Assembly: GCA_000149225.2 (NCBI GenBank)
Contig: CM000689.1
Location: 1,054,001 to 1,118,000, forward strand
DNA length: 64,000 nucleotides
Reading direction: 5' to 3'
From: Lachancea kluyveri NRRL Y-12651
Lineage: Eukaryota; Ascomycota; Saccharomycetes; Saccharomycetales; Saccharomycetaceae
Program-made: the position numbers and the translations under genes
The notes under the pieces: generated by a model
Databases searched by the model: none
The model's input: only the letters and a program-made list of their open reading frames with translations
What the model was told of the DNA's origin: nothing
Part shown: in pieces, positions 21,600 to 32,121 of the stretch
Numbering within the stretch: position 1 is the first letter of the stretch
Layout: each line of letters starts with the position of its first letter

Positions 21600-21823
21600 C
21601 CGCTAAATAACAGTTCAAGTGATAAGTGCCCAAGAGGTATACCCTATTGACCATCTGTTAACTAGGAAGTTTATACAAAATAAAATAACATTACATGGGC
21701 GGTTAGTGTAGTGGTTATCATCCCACCCTTCCAAGGTGGGGACACGGGTTCGATTCTCGTACCGCTCAGTTTACTCCTTTGAATTTAAATTTTTGAATTT
21801 TTTGCTCATTTGAAATATTCTGA
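21600..21823 (+). repeat. Right arm of the 224-bp inverted repeat with tRNA-Gly
   Basis: Exact reverse complement of 15372-15595. Similarity stops at 21823, about 170 bp before the end of CUS2. Confidence 0.95.
21697..21768 (+). tRNA. tRNA-Gly(UCC), right copy
   Basis: A 72-nt gene identical to the left copy, with anticodon TCC in loop CTTCCAA. A T-run about 20 bp downstream can act as Pol III terminator. This copy is probably the original locus, because it borders the conserved chromosome XIV-like series; that is inference. Confidence 0.95.
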
Positions 21824-21991
21824 TATCACTGTAAGAAGCATGAATTGGGTAATGAAGCCGGTTGCAGCTTTTCAAAATCTGTGCAACGACAGTTCTGGTA
21901 ATTTTCGAGTTCTACGATTACGTATTACTGTTCAAGTAAAGTTTGTTTGGTGCAAACTAAAATTATTATTTTTCTTCTTCTAAAGCACGGA

Positions 21992-22834
21992 TCAACCCTC
22001 GATTAAATCTCCAAAATCATCCAGATTTTCCTCATCCCTGTCTTCATCTCCTGGTGAATCTCTATCTTCTTTTAGCATGTATGCAACAATCTTTCTCCCG
22101 TCGAAAAACCTTCCGTTCATTACGTTACAACATTTTAATGCATCTGCTCTCGACTCAAAAGTTAACACAGCTTTTCCAAGAATCTTGTCCAGTTGAAATT
22201 CGATAATTTTCCCTATCTGTTCGCAACCTTCTCTAACATCTCGCTCAATTTCTTTGATTTCCTCGTCATCAACCGGATCATCATAAGGTGGCAAAACATT
22301 TCCCAGTATTACAGTATACGTTTCGCCTTGTTGACTATCAGTGTCTTCCCAGTCATCTAATCGCTTCGCTTGTTCTTTTTCGTTCTCTAACTTTCTCCTT
22401 TTTGTTGTGGGCATCCCGAGCTCATCCTCTTTAGAATTCTTCTTACTAAATACAGCTTCCTGAACGGTAATTTTTTCACCATTAAGCTCGAAGCCATCCA
22501 TCATATTGATTGCCATTCCGACACTCTCAGGTCTCACATATACAATCAGCGCTTCACCTTTGAAGTTCCCTGTGGAATCGAAGTATAGCTTACACTTATA
22601 ATCATTAGTCGACAAATCTCTCCTGATCATTCCAAATTTGTTAAATTCAGATATCAATTCATCTCTTTTGGTGTTTTCTACTGACAAATTTGAAACGAAG
22701 ATGGCAGAGTTTTGCTTTCGTTTCATCGTTAACTGTTTTGAGAGTCTTTCTTCACGTTCTTTCTTCCTCTTGACCAGTTCATCCTGTTTCAGTCTTTTTA
22801 ACTCCTCTTTTAATTCTAATTCTTCTTGGTCCAT
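21992..22834 (-). CDS. CUS2: U2 snRNP assembly factor (Tat-SF1-like)
   Basis: A nuclear splicing factor that binds U2 snRNA and Prp11/Hsh155, helps U2 fold, and is displaced by Prp5. The protein has 280 residues, against 285 in S. cerevisiae. A charged N-terminal helix (residues 1-40) leads to RRM1 (about 44-125, SAIFVSNLS). A second, U2AF-homology-type RRM (about 170-260) contains GQIGKIIEFQLD-like and GKAVLTFES stretches. The C-terminus is acidic (DEDRDEENLDDFGDL). It is the first gene of the chromosome XIV-like series (YNL286W) and points toward the Ty zone. Confidence 0.93.
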   Translation of the reverse strand: MDQEELELKEELKRLKQDELVKRKKEREERLSKQLTMKRKQNSAIFVSNLSVENTKRDELISEFNKFGMIRRDLSTNDYKCKLYFDSTGNFKGEALIVYVRPESVGMAINMMDGFELNGEKITVQEAVFSKKNSKEDELGMPTTKRRKLENEKEQAKRLDDWEDTDSQQGETYTVILGNVLPPYDDPVDDEEIKEIERDVREGCEQIGKIIEFQLDKILGKAVLTFESRADALKCCNVMNGRFFDGRKIVAYMLKEDRDSPGDEDRDEENLDDFGDLIEG

Positions 22835-23111
22835 AGATTATTCCTGCGAGTTTCTTTAATATTAATTTTTTACCTTTTAAGCATCACGATAATAAATAGA
22901 TAATCTAACATCTTAAATCTCAAAAAAAAAAAAAAAAAAAGTACACTGTCGCTGAATACGGTTAAGTTTCCACTATTATAGCCTGTGGTTGTTATAGACA
23001 CATCCACTGAATTAGTTCAAACATAAAGGCAAGTTACAGGACTACTTAAGATCTTCTTTTTTTGTTATTTTATCTATTTATTCGTTTTTGTACGCATCAT
23101 TCCTGTATAAT

Positions 23112-25889
23112 TCAGATCAACGCATTGACAATATCACCACATAATACAGCATCGTCAGATCTCGCTTGTGCTTTCAAAGCAATACCTTTAGAGCTTTTAA
23201 TCATCTTTACTATTAATGCTACTCTGGCACCGTTGATCACACTCTTGCCGAACAACTTCAAAGTGTGGTTGTTGGAGTCAGATGGAGCATATTGAGTATT
23301 TTCCAAAGGTAAACAGCTTGTAGAGGTAATTAGTTTATCGACCACTTCTTGCAAAGAAATGTTTTCCTTGATGTTGTAAACAGCAACATCTTCGTTAGAT
23401 AATTCATCGAACACAACGGTAAAGTTACCGACAAACGAACTCTTGACGTAATCACCACCAGTTAAGAATAAAGAATCAATCTCGTATTCATCTTGAAAAC
23501 CTTCATCACCTTCAAATGGTTCATTGGTAGCAGAATCCAATTCTCTAGTAGTGAAGGATAGATTGTTCAAGAAACCATCCATGGCTATTTCACCGCTAGG
23601 TTTCGTAAAGGCAACATAAGAGGCGGCAGTTTCGGAAGGCATCAATCTGTCAATTGGAATGGTAAATTCTTCCTGTAATTCAGATGATTCGAGCTCTGGG
23701 GTACATACGACAGCTACATTGTCCAAAGCAACATCATTCAATGTATTTGTAATATTGAACTGTAAGACAACATGATTTTGAAACAAATGTTTGACACCGA
23801 AAACAACAAATTCTGCTTCGGTTTCGGTTAGCGCGACACTCTTGGAACTGTTGATGATAGCACCATAGGACTTGAATTGTTCAATGGAAGCAATTTCTTC
23901 CGCGTATTTAGTGGATAATAGATCGTCTTCTTGTTCGTTTAGAGAAGGACCAGAATAGTCATCATTGCTCTTAGTGGCTTCGGAAGAGACGTTCTTTTTA
24001 GAAGTGCTTATAGGGTTGGCAGAGAGTAGTTGTTCTTGTCTTCTCTTCAATTCAATAGCCTTCTTCTCGTCTTCCGTATACTTTGTAACTGAGTTAACAT
24101 CGAACGCAGTTTGGAAGGAGTCTTGGTTAGAAGACATGTAGTGAGTTAAGCTGGATTCCAAAGAATGTAGGTCGTATAAGTGTTTTGGTTGAATCAATTC
24201 TTCTGCAACAGGGTTAGATTTCTTCACAGATTCAATAAATTCCAAAGAAATGGTAGCCCTATCTCTGACCTCATCGTCTTGATCGTTTTGAATTCTTCTC
24301 AACAAAATCTCAATTGATTCCGCCAAAGTTGGGTCATTCTTCACCAAAGCAAATTTAGATAGTGCCACCACAGCGGCAGACCTGATAATAGAATTTTCAA
24401 GAACGACTCTGTTGTAGATATGCCTGACGTATAACGAGGGGTTTTTGGTGGATGGACCTTCTTTACCCAATAGGTGCAAGATCCTTACGAGAATTTCGTT
24501 GTATTCGCAATCCTCGATGAAATCACAAAGATTTTCTAGGGCAACGTCTTTCGATTGTGGTACAAACTGTATCAAATCGAACAAAGCCTCGACAATATTG
24601 TTTTTAAATTTGAACCCACCTTCGCCGTTTTTCAAAACATCGATCAAGAAATTCAAAATGGATTTCCACTCTTCAGGGAACTTTAAAGACAAAGTACGAA
24701 TAGCATCGATAATAATTATTTTGAAGTCATCGGACACTTCATGGATAAACTTTGTAATGGTTCTAATCAAAGAAGAAATGTTCTTGGAGGTGCCAGTCTT
24801 CAACAACGTTGTGATAGCATATGTGGAAATGTTTCTGTTGCTGTCATTGATCAAACTCTCCAATTCTGGGTTGCAGATTACGATCTTGTCAGGAGAAGTC
24901 ATAGAGATCCTGTTCAAAATCCTAACAGCAGCAAACCTAACGATGGCACGAGGCACAGTCAATAGGCCCTGCAAAACTTGAACTGCAGAAGCAAATAGTG
25001 TCGGAGAAACAACGCGGCCCAAAGAAGTAATCAATTTACAAGTTTCTAATTGAACAGATTCGTACTTGTTATTCAACCACGTGCTCAACAGTGGAGTAAA
25101 TTGGGATAATAGAGAGTTATCTTTGTGTAACAGTTCACTAACCAACTTACACAATTGAACTTGAGCCAGTTGGTTCTTTAGGACATTCCCGCCTGAAAAT
25201 TGCTGGATCAATTTCATCAGAGCAATTTTATCATGGTTCTTTAACTCGTACAACAAGCCAAGTGCGTGGTATTGGGAGATATAGGTAGAGTTAGGGTAGT
25301 ACTCACTGACACCATTGCTGTATGGGAAACTCTTCAAATCGGAAACGGCTTCCTGAGTTTCATTGCTATATCTCTTAACGGTTGACTCCGCAATTGGAAG
25401 TAGGTGATAAGAACTGACCAACGCAGCAGAAGAGATAGAAGGGTGCTTGTTGACAACAGCACTTTTCAACAACCTTTCAGCTGAAAAGGCAGTGGATTCG
25501 TCCAAGACGCGGGTCAATGATCTGATGGCATTCGGCTTAACCGTATCCGAACCGTTTTGCACATCCTTCATGATGGAAGAAGTGGCCATTAAGACATCAT
25601 CAGAAATAGAGCACAACTCCTTAATTGCCAAATAAACCATTTGTCTTAGAGAGTCATTTGGGTGTTGAAATAACTTTGAGATGGAGAAGAAAAGAGTGGT
25701 TGCCTCAGTTGTAGGGAATGTCTCACCTTGAGCCAACAATCTCAACAAACGTGAGATCAAAACACGACAACGTTTAGGGTTGACCGGAGACTCATTAAAC
25801 TCATTCAGACAATCCTGGTATACAGTCATTTTGTCAGGCAGAGAGCCAGACTCAGTTTCCTCAAACTTCTTGTAAGTATGAGTGGACAT
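23112..25889 (-). CDS. SEC21: Coatomer gamma subunit (gamma-COP)
   Basis: A subunit of the COPI coat for Golgi-to-ER and intra-Golgi transport. The 925 residues compare with 935 in S. cerevisiae. Residues 1-~560 form the adaptin-like alpha-solenoid with many HEAT-type repeats. A polar, serine-rich linker (~590-660, STSKKNVSSEATKSNDD) leads to a C-terminal appendage of immunoglobulin-like and platform subdomains (FVVFGVKHLFQNHVVLQF, then KIVKMIKSSKG-type ending). It follows CUS2 in the same orientation, as YNL287W follows YNL286W. Essential in S. cerevisiae. Confidence 0.96.
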   Translation of the reverse strand: MSTHTYKKFEETESGSLPDKMTVYQDCLNEFNESPVNPKRCRVLISRLLRLLAQGETFPTTEATTLFFSISKLFQHPNDSLRQMVYLAIKELCSISDDVLMATSSIMKDVQNGSDTVKPNAIRSLTRVLDESTAFSAERLLKSAVVNKHPSISSAALVSSYHLLPIAESTVKRYSNETQEAVSDLKSFPYSNGVSEYYPNSTYISQYHALGLLYELKNHDKIALMKLIQQFSGGNVLKNQLAQVQLCKLVSELLHKDNSLLSQFTPLLSTWLNNKYESVQLETCKLITSLGRVVSPTLFASAVQVLQGLLTVPRAIVRFAAVRILNRISMTSPDKIVICNPELESLINDSNRNISTYAITTLLKTGTSKNISSLIRTITKFIHEVSDDFKIIIIDAIRTLSLKFPEEWKSILNFLIDVLKNGEGGFKFKNNIVEALFDLIQFVPQSKDVALENLCDFIEDCEYNEILVRILHLLGKEGPSTKNPSLYVRHIYNRVVLENSIIRSAAVVALSKFALVKNDPTLAESIEILLRRIQNDQDDEVRDRATISLEFIESVKKSNPVAEELIQPKHLYDLHSLESSLTHYMSSNQDSFQTAFDVNSVTKYTEDEKKAIELKRRQEQLLSANPISTSKKNVSSEATKSNDDYSGPSLNEQEDDLLSTKYAEEIASIEQFKSYGAIINSSKSVALTETEAEFVVFGVKHLFQNHVVLQFNITNTLNDVALDNVAVVCTPELESSELQEEFTIPIDRLMPSETAASYVAFTKPSGEIAMDGFLNNLSFTTRELDSATNEPFEGDEGFQDEYEIDSLFLTGGDYVKSSFVGNFTVVFDELSNEDVAVYNIKENISLQEVVDKLITSTSCLPLENTQYAPSDSNNHTLKLFGKSVINGARVALIVKMIKSSKGIALKAQARSDDAVLCGDIVNALI

Positions 25890-26198
25890 TCTGTGATTAT
25901 TCTCTTACGCTCAACCTTGGCTGTTTATCCTATCCAGAGTTCTTCGAGATTCCCTTTTTGCCACGCAAAACTTAGAGGGAAAAAAAAATTAAAAATTAAA
26001 AATGAAAATGAAAAGGTAATCTGGCCGGGTAACAATTATGTCATTAAACACGAATAGTATGTGTGAGTCTATAGTTTTGTAAGAAAAATGCTAGTAGTAT
26101 GTTCACGTGTGAATTAATGAGTAAACCGCGTGAATTAAGAAAGAGAAGGAGAAGGAAGGGTATGAAGTAATGCACATGTGAGTATCGGAAGTTTTTGT

Positions 26199-27326
26199 TT
26201 AGACTTCTTCGCTTAAGGTTAACAGCAGTTGGGCCAAACACCTCTTTGTACCCAAATCGTCTCTCAAAACCTCGCCAAATGTGTTATCCTTCAGCTGTCT
26301 TGGCAATACTTGTTTTAGTAGTCTACGAGCCTCCAGGTTGTCGCTTAACCTGAGGTAGCATCTCACCACATGTTTCAGCAATCTGCCCGGGGTCTGCTGC
26401 ACCGTCAGTTGGTCCACCATGTTTGTCAAAACTTGAGACACCGCATGGAATCTTTCTGGGGTCGCACATATGTATTGCAAGCCAGCATCATCGAGTAAAA
26501 TCTTCTGTAATATGAAGATTGCAACCGTTTTAGATAGTTCGGACGAGGACTCCATTATCCTTAAGCAGAGGGGGATAATATCAGTTCTTAACAGAAATCC
26601 GATTACCTCGGTGGAATCGTTTTTCACCAGTGCACCAATCACACCCAGGGAAGTCAGCCTCAAGTACTCAAAGGTGCGCTGTCTTGAAGTAGTATTTAAA
26701 AACGGGAAAAGAAACAATGGAATATGGGCTTGAAGAAACAGGTTTTTAGTATCTGGGTGAGAAGCAACGCATTGCAGCAACACAAGAGCGTTGCACACCC
26801 TATTGCTCAGTTGATTGGATAAAGTCGGTGGTGAGAGCATTGGATATACAGAGATGATTTCGTTCAATAGCGAAGTCATGACACCAAAGGAAGACCAAAG
26901 AACAATTGCCAAATCCTCATACTGCTCACGTTTACGTCCTAGTTCCAGCAAAGCTTGTTCTTTGTTAGGACCATAGGTTAACTGGCAAATCCAATGGTAA
27001 ACATTGGGATCGTCCAACGCGCGCGTTGAGTTATTAGGAACACCACTGGTAGGTTGCTGCTGCTGCTGCTGCTGCTGCTGTATCTGCTGTGCCTGCTGTG
27101 CTTGAGCCTGAGCATGTAAATTTGACTGTAACTGTTGTTGGCCCTGGTTGATGGTTCTAAGCAAAGTGGATGCGTTATTGTTTGTTTGCTGATGAGCATG
27201 TTGTTGTTGTTGTTGTTGTTGTTGGATACTGCCTAAGGGAGGGAACTTCATGGAATTGGTTGTAACTTGTGGTATTGGGCCTGTGCCGGCGGCGGCTGTT
27301 GCATACATTGGTTTTTGTTGAAACAT
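26199..27326 (-). CDS. CAF40: CCR4-NOT complex subunit (CNOT9/Rcd1 family)
   Basis: A subunit of the CCR4-NOT deadenylase and transcription complex. From the ATG at 27326 it has 375 residues, as in S. cerevisiae (373), and starts alike (MFQQKPMY versus MFSAQKP). The longer frame to 27530 has only a GTG start. The N-terminal ~110 residues are glutamine-rich with near-pure CAG and CAA runs. The armadillo-repeat domain follows: [39 protein letters not shown]-type repeats and [13 protein letters not shown]. Conservation is very high in the domain and low in the Q-rich head. Confidence 0.96.
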   Translation of the reverse strand: MFQQKPMYATAAAGTGPIPQVTTNSMKFPPLGSIQQQQQQQQHAHQQTNNNASTLLRTINQGQQQLQSNLHAQAQAQQAQQIQQQQQQQQQPTSGVPNNSTRALDDPNVYHWICQLTYGPNKEQALLELGRKREQYEDLAIVLWSSFGVMTSLLNEIISVYPMLSPPTLSNQLSNRVCNALVLLQCVASHPDTKNLFLQAHIPLFLFPFLNTTSRQRTFEYLRLTSLGVIGALVKNDSTEVIGFLLRTDIIPLCLRIMESSSELSKTVAIFILQKILLDDAGLQYICATPERFHAVSQVLTNMVDQLTVQQTPGRLLKHVVRCYLRLSDNLEARRLLKQVLPRQLKDNTFGEVLRDDLGTKRCLAQLLLTLSEEV

Positions 27327-27840
27327 CGTAGGCCTGTGTGGTTGGATTCCCCCGTGAGTAAACCTGATTGTTCTGGTTAAATGGAGTGGCAAATTTTTCC
27401 TATAGAGGGGAGAACTTTGGTTCGTGAACCGTGATATATCTCTGTATATACTTTGGCCGGGTAGCTTAAGAGGACGAGGAGGGGGGCGGATAGGAAGGCC
27501 AAGCGATGGTTTGTTTATCGAGATAAACACAACGTCGATGGAAACGGTCGAAGCAGATGATCACCACTGCCGTCTGCTCCTTCGGGCGTTCCAGGCAAGG
27601 TACAAGCCAGAACGGAGGGAAGGGCAACAACCACTTCAATTCTTATTACGAGCATGTATTGATAGATCCCTGACTATACTTTGATATATTTACGTATTTA
27701 ATGTATTAGTCATTAGTTATTAGGTGAATGTAGCAGGGCATGGCTTGTTGCTGGAAGATGATAAAAAAGAAAGTGGAAAAGAATCGCTTCGTTAAAGTCG
27801 GCCAAGGGGAAAACAGCGGCAGCACCTCGACACCGGCTTC
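27327..27840. other. Intergenic, CAF40 promoter region
   Basis: 514 bp between the CAF40 start and the end of the LEA-like gene. A G-rich stretch lies at 27478-27487. No other element was resolved. Confidence 0.5.
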
Positions 27841-28164
27841 TTAAGCCAAGATTTTCTTGAACTTGGCAACCCACTTCTTGACAAAACCAGGCTTTTTGTT
27901 CTCTTCAGTTTTTGGCTCGGTAACACCGTTCACCTTGTTAGCGGTTTCTTGTGCGGTTTTGGTGGCGTCCTCTTTCTTAACTTCGGCTTGTTCCTTGGCA
28001 GCAGTTTCCTTGGCTTCTAAATCTTTAGAAACTTCTTCCTTCTTGGCTTCGGCGCTCTTGGAAACTTCTTCAACCTTGTTTTCGGTTTGTTGTTGAATGT
28101 TTTCGACTCTGTCCGAGACTTGGTCTTGGATTTCTTGAGCCTTGTTTTCAATTGCTTCAGACAT
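27841..28164 (-). CDS. Small LEA-like hydrophilic stress protein
   Basis: 107 residues, almost entirely K, E, A, T and Q, without cysteine and with one aromatic cluster at the end (GFVKKWVAKFKKIL). Repeating 11-residue units such as AEAKKEEVSKDLE and AKEQAEVKKEDATKTAQE are typical of group 3 LEA (LEA_4) proteins, which are disordered and become helical on drying. The basic amphipathic C-terminus could touch membranes. I do not know an S. cerevisiae gene at this place (between CAF40 and PCL1). The ATG at 28164 is preceded by three stress-response elements. That it is a real gene is likely from its composition and regular repeat; its exact role is inference. Confidence 0.75.
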   Translation of the reverse strand: MSEAIENKAQEIQDQVSDRVENIQQQTENKVEEVSKSAEAKKEEVSKDLEAKETAAKEQAEVKKEDATKTAQETANKVNGVTEPKTEENKKPGFVKKWVAKFKKILA

Positions 28165-29683
28165 TCTTATATTTTTTTTTCTTTCTCTGTTGTTGAATTA
28201 CACTATATCACTTGTAGCGACTGGTATAAGTAAGATAATTTTAGTAAAACTGTGAAAGGAGTATTAATACCCCTTGCCCGAAAAACGATTATGGAAGTCC
28301 TTTATATACCCGTTCTTTTTTTGTTTTTTGTCCTGTCGAGACAAACCCCCCCGTTGAACACATTCTGATCAGCTCATCGCGTACGCCCCTCATTCTTCTG
28401 TTTACACGTCGGAAAGAACGGGCGGTTTCAAAGAAACTCGCGCAGAGGGAAGCGCGAAGAGCAATAGCCGCCACTGCAGTTGTGGCTTTGCTGCGGAACG
28501 TTCTGGAACTGGCCAAGTTCAGCCACTTTTGTGCGGACTTTTCTCGGTCGCGGTCACCCTGATTTCCGCTCAGAAAGCGGCAGGGGTGATATAGACACAG
28601 GATTCGTGTTTTGTGGTGCAGGGCATCTCCTCTTGTGTGTGGGTGTTTCCCGACCAAAAAAAGACGGTTTGTCTTTCCCTCTCCTTCCCCATCCTCCGGG
28701 GGCGTTATGCCACCGGGAGACATCTCGGCGGTCGGTAAGGAAAGAAGGCTATGTATGTACAAGTACACAAGAGGGATCCGAAGAAAAAGACACATTTCAA
28801 TACTCTCTGAACTCAAAAGAAAAAAGACTGTATCAGAAATTTGGGTATACTTAATGCTTCAACGTACTAGAGTACAAAGGTTTAGTACTTTCAGACTGGT
28901 GCACAGCATTTCTATCGTCATATACAGTATTCGTCTTGGCTTTAGCTTTGGAATGTAGAAAAGTATATACAAATGTATCCTCCTGTCAATACACTTATTG
29001 ACATCTGAGTCGGTTTGTTAATCTTGATTGTTTTCATATGAAGCAAAGAGAAGGAAGTGTAGGGAAGAATGATATTTGTCCTGTCCTTTTATACATCTGT
29101 CGAAATGAGCGGGAAAATTTTCTTGCCTCCAAAAAAATGATTACCCGGTTTTTTGGGATCACATTATTACCAACGACAAACTGTAAGGGCTACTACTGTT
29201 GACGGAGAACTGATATTAGCAACAAAATTAGTGTTTTTATTCGGAACCGTGCATAACGCAACGCAGCGAGCAGGGCACACAGCACGTCTGTTTGTTTGTT
29301 TGTTTGTTTTTATGGATTCCCTGGTTTACAGTAATTACAACGGTTGTGTATTCGTGTTACGTACCCAGAAGGAGAAAATTCTGCAATCTTCTGGTTTCAA
29401 GAAGGGAGCGGAAAGCTAGAGGATTACAGACTTCAAGGAGGCACGGGTAATAAATACCGTTGCTTCCATCTTCTTTAACAGTCTTCCGTCAACCTCGCCT
29501 TGGACTGGGTTGCAAAAATGCCAAAAAAAAAAAAAAAAAAAAAGAAAAAGATAACAATAATAATAATTTCCCAATGATATCAATGTAAAGTATCCCTCTA
29601 TAAACTCCTTAATGTACATATTTAGTTTTCGTTTCGTTTCCTTGTCTTCGTGGATCCAAGCCTCCATATTTGGTAGGCAGATT
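28165..29683. other. Long intergenic region between LEA-like gene and PCL1
   Basis: 1.5 kb holding the LEA-like promoter and the PCL1 3' end. It contains a (GTTT)5 tract at 29290-29309 and a ~20-bp A-run at 29523-29543. Frames in it are compositionally unlike protein and are not called. Confidence 0.55.
28270..28586. promoter_or_regulatory. Three stress response elements (Msn2/4 type)
   Basis: CCCCT at 28270-28274 and 28386-28390 and AGGGG at 28582-28586 lie 106 to 422 bp before the LEA-like ATG. These match the Msn2/Msn4 core (AGGGG/CCCCT). Five-mers are common, but three near a LEA-like gene fit stress induction. Confidence 0.5.
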
Positions 29684-30628
29684 TTAGAATCCATATTGAG
29701 CCATGATTTCTTGTAATTCGCCATCATGTTCAAATTCCATGGCTGATCTAACAGTCCTGGTCTTGTAGCTTTCTGTCCTTTCGCTGGTACTATCGCCTCT
29801 AGGAACGTATGCAAGCGTATCCGCACTGCTACTCCTAGAAAAACAATCTAGCGAACCGCTACTGTTACACCTGGAAGCCAGGGTGCTGGAGCTGGAGCAG
29901 ACAGAAACGTTGCGTTGATGGTAATAAACTGGTGGGTATCCTGTTATGTGGCTTTGTGATGGAGTCACAGCACTGTATTTGGGTGGAGATGGGTAGGTGC
30001 TGTTGTAGTTCTTTCTGTTGGCGTGAGCAGCGGCAGTAGAAGCATACTTTCTTGGGCTGCATTGCTGTTGTTGCAACTGTTGTTGTCTAATCTTTTTGGA
30101 TCTCTTCAGATCTTCCTTGATTGGTAGCAACAGCCATTGAAGGTCTTGGGCCAATGCATCCTGATTGATTCTGAGATCCCAGTGCAACAGTTGCAACAGC
30201 TGCCTCTCCATCAGATTGACATCTTCTAAAGAAAACAAACCGTCCGTGTAGCGACTCCAATGTGCGTTCAAAGGAGAAGAGTCGTTATGGAATTTGGCGC
30301 TTAGGATCAGGCAAGCCAAAAAGATGCGGTGAGTGGTGGATGGCAAACCAGTAGCGTCTCTGGGTAGAATGGTTTTCAGTTTAGATAGATAACAAACTGT
30401 GGTTAATAAAGTAGAGGTGTAGACATTTGTGTAACGCACCAGCTTGGTGATAAAAGTCATTAGAGATGGCAAATTTCTCTTACCAGTGATTCCTGGAGAG
30501 GACGGTGGTGATGGATATGATTCCTTGGAACAAGGTAGAACCTTCAAAGTGGTGTTGGTTAGGTAGCGTATCATTTCATCGGTCACTGGAGATTTGAATA
30601 AAATCTGTAGAGCTTGGGCGTCGGACAT
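29684..30628 (-). CDS. PCL1: G1 cyclin of the Pho85 kinase
   Basis: A Pcl1/Pcl2-type cyclin that activates Pho85 for the G1/S transition and polarity. It has 314 residues against 279 in S. cerevisiae. The cyclin box covers about 35-165: LPSLMTFITKLVRYTNV, the segment FLACLILSAKFHND typical of the family, and MERQLLQLLHWDLRI. The C-terminal half is polar, with a glutamine run (QQQLQQQQC) and serine-rich patches, including SSSSTLASR, which may carry phosphodegrons. The upstream region has three SBF sites, as expected for a G1 cyclin. Orthologous to YNL289W. Confidence 0.92.
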   Translation of the reverse strand: MSDAQALQILFKSPVTDEMIRYLTNTTLKVLPCSKESYPSPPSSPGITGKRNLPSLMTFITKLVRYTNVYTSTLLTTVCYLSKLKTILPRDATGLPSTTHRIFLACLILSAKFHNDSSPLNAHWSRYTDGLFSLEDVNLMERQLLQLLHWDLRINQDALAQDLQWLLLPIKEDLKRSKKIRQQQLQQQQCSPRKYASTAAAHANRKNYNSTYPSPPKYSAVTPSQSHITGYPPVYYHQRNVSVCSSSSTLASRCNSSGSLDCFSRSSSADTLAYVPRGDSTSERTESYKTRTVRSAMEFEHDGELQEIMAQYGF

Positions 30629-30852
30629 TTTGAAGTGAAATTATAGATATGATAAAGCAAAGATATTTGGCCAGCAAACAATTGTAAAGAACTGAATTAT
30701 TGATGTATCAGGTAGATGATACATACAAATGCACTTCTAACGCTTGAAATACTGAACTGCCATACTTTCTTATATACAAAAAAAAAAAATTCCCATCGGT
30801 GTCTTCCCTGTAACAACGCGAATTCCATTCATGCATACATCAAAATGTGTCT

Positions 30853-30915
30853 TTTCGCGGCTTTGCGTGAAACGTTGATGTTTTTCGCGGTTCATTGTGG
30901 ACTCTTTTCGCGAAA
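30853..30915. promoter_or_regulatory. Cluster of SBF (Swi4-Swi6) sites upstream of PCL1
   Basis: TTTCGCG occurs at 30853-30859, 30883-30889 and 30906-30912; the last is part of a palindrome that also reads CGCGAAA at 30909-30915. All are exact CRCGAAA sites in reverse, 225-285 bp before the PCL1 ATG. They imply expression at Start. Confidence 0.8.
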
Positions 30916-32028
30916 TCAACTTTCCAGATAAGGAAACGTGTTCCTAAAATGGCTAATTCATTGTTGAGCCAAAGAGATTGCCCCATATAGTATTCCCACG
31001 ACTAATTCGCAGTACTAGCACTTCCAGATCAAGTACGGAGAACGAAAAAAAAAAAAAAATCATGCCAATTTAGAGTTACGCGACATGAAAGCTGACAGGG
31101 CAGTGCATTTCACCAACGTGGTGGTCCTTTCCATTGACGGTAAATTAAAGTTGGCCTAGTAACTAAACTTAATTGCTAAAAATGTCCACAACAAAGGGAG
31201 CGCATGTCTGTCGATTTTCGTTGATCACAGTACTTCGTTGATTCAGGCCTGTTTTTTTTTTGTATAGCGAAAAAATAGTTACAAAGAGACACTTGACAGC
31301 CACATGCGTATAATTCAGCGTGAAAGCATAAGCTGTGGATGCAGAGTCTCCTAAATTCTAATCCAGAAATATTTACAACTTTCAATTTGTTGTTTTTCTT
31401 ATTGTTTACATTCGGATGTTTATATCTTGTCTTTGAATTAATTTTCATCTTTAAAAAAAATGTAATATCACATATATAAATCAAAACAATAAAAAAACGG
31501 CAAAAAAGAAGTAAAAAGAGAAAACACTAAAAGTTAATCTCAAATCTTGGTATACTAGCGTCACAGACTGTACTACACCTTTTTCGCTCGATCTTTATCG
31601 CATCGTCTTCAAAAACTGATCACTAACAACTAAACATCCCACTTTCAAGGGCTGCAGGAAAAAAGGAAAAATAAAAAATTTTTGCATATCCGTCAAAGAA
31701 AGAATAAGCGAAGTCCGCATTAAATGATATGCGGAAAAGTTATGTGAGTACTGGCGGAAATATGGTAACTTTCCTAACGAACATCGTAGAAACCGTTCGC
31801 CGATGAGTGTATCAAGAACAAAACTTGGAAATGTTCACAGAAAAACCACCAATCCTTCAGAGGGTCCGCGCCATTAGTGGTTCTTCTTGGTCTAAACACG
31901 ATGACATATTATCTTAATGTCTAATAAGATGTGGGAAAACGTCTTACGATGCGAAAGCCGATTTACCAAGCTCGCGGATGCGCACCGCGGACGTGTAGCT
32001 CGTTTATATTCCGTGCCTGTTCCGGAGG

Positions 32029-32121
32029 TGCACCCTGAACGCTGCTTTTGTTTCTAAAGTGTCATTACAAATATTGCTAGTGCCTCCGTATTCTAATTAC
32101 ACTTCGAGAAAAACTGCACCC
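32029..32121 (+). promoter_or_regulatory. Two Aft1/Aft2 iron-response sites upstream of SIT1
   Basis: TGCACCC stands at 32029-32035 and at 32115-32121, about 250 and 165 bp before the SIT1 ATG. This is the exact core bound by Aft1 under iron shortage, and the siderophore transporter downstream is a classic target. Confidence 0.8.

Noticed and set aside
27327-27530. N-terminal extension of CAF40
   Set aside because: It starts with GTG; the ATG at 27326 gives the family start MFQQKP and the usual length.
28289-28816. 175-residue frame on the minus strand upstream of the LEA-like gene
   Set aside because: It covers a promoter-like region, has no domain and an irregular, arginine- and cysteine-containing composition.
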